Assembly (NCBI RefSeq): GCF_026340655.1
Contig: NZ_JAPEOZ010000001.1
Span: 434,001 to 498,000, forward strand
DNA: 64,000 nt
Direction: 5' to 3'
From: Streptomyces sp. NBC_01275
Lineage (GTDB): Bacteria > Actinomycetota > Actinomycetes > Streptomycetales > Streptomycetaceae
Part shown: positions 62,851 through 64,000 of the stretch, one piece after another
Position numbering within the stretch: the stretch's first letter is position 1
Layout: each line of letters opens with the position of its first letter
Notes under the pieces: model-generated
The model's database searches: none
What the model was told of the DNA's origin: nothing
The model's input: the letters and a program-made list of their open reading frames with translations, nothing else
Position numbers and translations under genes: made by a program

Positions 62851-63369
62851 ATGCGCATCCGGTACGCCGCCGCGGCCTGCGCAGGCGCCGCGGTGCTGGG
62901 CTCGTTGACCGGCTGCACGGTGCCGGGGGCGGGCGCGATGGGCATCACGGTGACCTCGGACGGACAGCCGGTCGGCGTGCTGATGGTCTGTCACGACCAC
63001 CTCGACGGAGCCACGTTGTACACCGACACCGACACCGGTGACGACACCGAAGACGTGGCGACCTGGAGCCATCCGAAGTCCCTCACCGGCTTCACCGCCT
63101 GGCCGCTGGCCACCGGCGGCGGGGGCTGGACCATCGACAGGCCGATGCCCGCGACCCTCGAACGGCAGCGCACCTACACCCTGTACGGATGGACCGAGGA
63201 CAACTCCTGGTCGGCGAACGAAGTGACCTTCACCCTGGCCCAGTTGGCCGCGCTCACGCCGGGCCGGGTGCGCTACTACCACGCGGGGGACGGGTCGGAC
63301 TCCGATCGCGACGGCTACCGGACGGCGTCGGTCGGGGACTTCCGCGCCGACGCCTGCCGGAACAGCTGA
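62851..63369 (+). CDS. Hypothetical lipoprotein
   Basis: A 172-residue exported protein with a short lipoprotein signal (MRIRYAAAACAGAAVLGSLT then GC, lipobox LTGC). The mature part is beta-rich with GITVTSDGQPVGVLMVCHDH, YTDTDTGDDTEDV and TLERQRTYTLYGWTEDN, and holds acidic D-rich loops. It resembles small Streptomyces lipoproteins of unknown function. ATG at 62851 is chosen because AAGGGGG lies 7 nt upstream; an in-frame ATG at 62827 also exists. Confidence 0.75.
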   Translation: MRIRYAAAACAGAAVLGSLTGCTVPGAGAMGITVTSDGQPVGVLMVCHDHLDGATLYTDTDTGDDTEDVATWSHPKSLTGFTAWPLATGGGGWTIDRPMPATLERQRTYTLYGWTEDNSWSANEVTFTLAQLAALTPGRVRYYHAGDGSDSDRDGYRTASVGDFRADACRNS

Positions 63370-63383
63370 CCCTCACCCCCCGC

Positions 63384-64000
63384 CTACGGCACGAAGATGT
63401 CCACGGACGGCCTCAGGGCGGCTGCCGAGGCCAGCGCCTGGTGGACGGGGTGGGCGTCGAAGGCCTTCAACAGGGCACTGTCCGACGGGAGTTCGGCTGC
63501 GGGGTAGGCGATCTGCTCGTAGGCGGCCTGGAAACGCGGGCCCCAGCGGCGGGCGCCGAGGCGGGCCGTACGGGAGCAGTTGTCGACCATGTGGGCGACG
63601 TCCCGGGCGTGCATGTACGGCAGCAGGGAGTCGACCGCCTCGATGACGGACTCGTTGACGATCTCCGACCAGGGGTGGCCGCGCTCGGCGAACTCGTCGA
63701 TCTGCGCGGTCATCGTGGCGACGAACACCCCGGCGGTGAACGGCTCGACGGGCAGGGCGCGTTCACCGCGGCGGGCGTGCACCCGCGGCGCCACCGCCCA
63801 CATGGGGGAACCGCCGACCCTGCTCATCGGGCGCTCGGCGAGCCGCCGTTCGGCCAGCACGACGCTGCGCAGCTCGGTGCCGTCGGCGACCTCGTCGTAG
63901 ATCTCCGCGACGATCTCCCGGGCGGGTCCGTACGTCGCCGTGTACGCGCGGTCGAAGACGTCCCGGCCGTCCGGGTCGAGGCCCTCGCGCACCGCCCGCA
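63384..64000 (-). CDS. Plant-like ketol-acid reductoisomerase family protein, partial
   Basis: The last ~205 residues of a gene that runs off the right edge. DVFDRAYTATYGPAREIVAE, IYDEVADGTELRSVVLAERR and VIEAVDSLLPYMHARDVAHM, followed by VDNCSRTARLGARRWGPRFQ, match the C-terminal (class II, plant-like) domain of ketol-acid reductoisomerase. That enzyme catalyses the second step of branched-chain amino acid synthesis. Streptomyces IlvC is normally the short class I form, so this would be an extra, long-form homologue. The Rossmann domain is outside the window, so activity cannot be judged. Confidence 0.75.
   Translation of the reverse strand, partial: RAVREGLDPDGRDVFDRAYTATYGPAREIVAEIYDEVADGTELRSVVLAERRLAERPMSRVGGSPMWAVAPRVHARRGERALPVEPFTAGVFVATMTAQIDEFAERGHPWSEIVNESVIEAVDSLLPYMHARDVAHMVDNCSRTARLGARRWGPRFQAAYEQIAYPAAELPSDSALLKAFDAHPVHQALASAAALRPSVDIFVP

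Overview
The window is high-GC actinobacterial DNA with the habits of a Streptomyces chromosome. Start codons are often GTG or TTG with purine-rich ribosome sites, and there are many lipoprotein-dependent sugar transporters, SpoIIE/RsbW-type regulators, a class F sortase and Streptomyces-type hypothetical families. No rRNA, tRNA, insertion sequence or CRISPR array was recognised. Most of the window reads as accessory or arm-like chromosome: transport, regulation and catabolism, with several decaying genes.

Layout. 0-7.4 kb (minus strand) is the end of a contractile injection system (eCIS) cluster: tube protein cut by the left edge, sheath, DUF4255 cap protein, AAA+ ATPase and a large DUF4157 (eCIS core) putative effector. 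7.7-10.1 kb is a glpF-glpK pair closed by a strong terminator. 10.3-14.9 kb is a sugar ABC transporter (binding protein, double ATPase, permease) with a GntR/FadR regulator. 15-18 kb holds a DUF1697 gene, a LacI regulator and an AMIN-like secreted protein around two inverted repeats. 18-25 kb is a compact locus in which two paralogous xylose-type binding proteins flank a multi-domain SpoIIE phosphatase, followed by the matching ATPase and permease. 25.1-27.9 kb is a Tat-exported molybdenum hydroxylase (iorBA type). 28-33.1 kb is an IclR-controlled operon joining a polar-amino-acid-type ABC transporter to a 2-keto-3-deoxygluconate-type kinase; two copies of a palindromic site lie in the divergent promoter region. 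33.2-35.1 kb has a 3-hydroxyisobutyryl-CoA hydrolase followed by a gene graveyard.

35.3-47.8 kb carries a cell-surface pair (secreted protein and sortase), a NUDIX hydrolase, apolipoprotein N-acyltransferase, an O-antigen-ligase-like membrane protein, a MurI-like racemase, an HpnB-like glycosyltransferase, a TerD protein and a MOSC protein. 47.9-50.3 kb encodes an unusual fusion of a right-handed beta-helix to a CbxX/EccA-type AAA+ domain. 50.3-56.9 kb has a membrane hydrolase, a DeoR regulator, an SRPBCC protein, a Cds1-like cysteine lyase and an RsbW-like kinase. 56.9-58.3 kb is a dead ABC transporter fusion with an amber codon, a lost Walker A lysine and an internal deletion. 58.7-60.8 kb is a TetR-DUF4865-phosphotriesterase operon with a palindromic operator candidate. 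The window ends with an aldo/keto reductase, a beta-hydroxyacid dehydrogenase, a lipoprotein and a plant-like ketol-acid reductoisomerase cut by the right edge.

The best candidates for less-described biology are the SpoIIE phosphatase/binding-protein locus with its (GPAS)n minisatellite, the eCIS effector with an unassigned C-terminal domain, the beta-helix-AAA+ fusion, and the IclR/transporter/KDG-kinase operon with its paired operators. All functional statements rest on reading motifs by eye; no database search was run.
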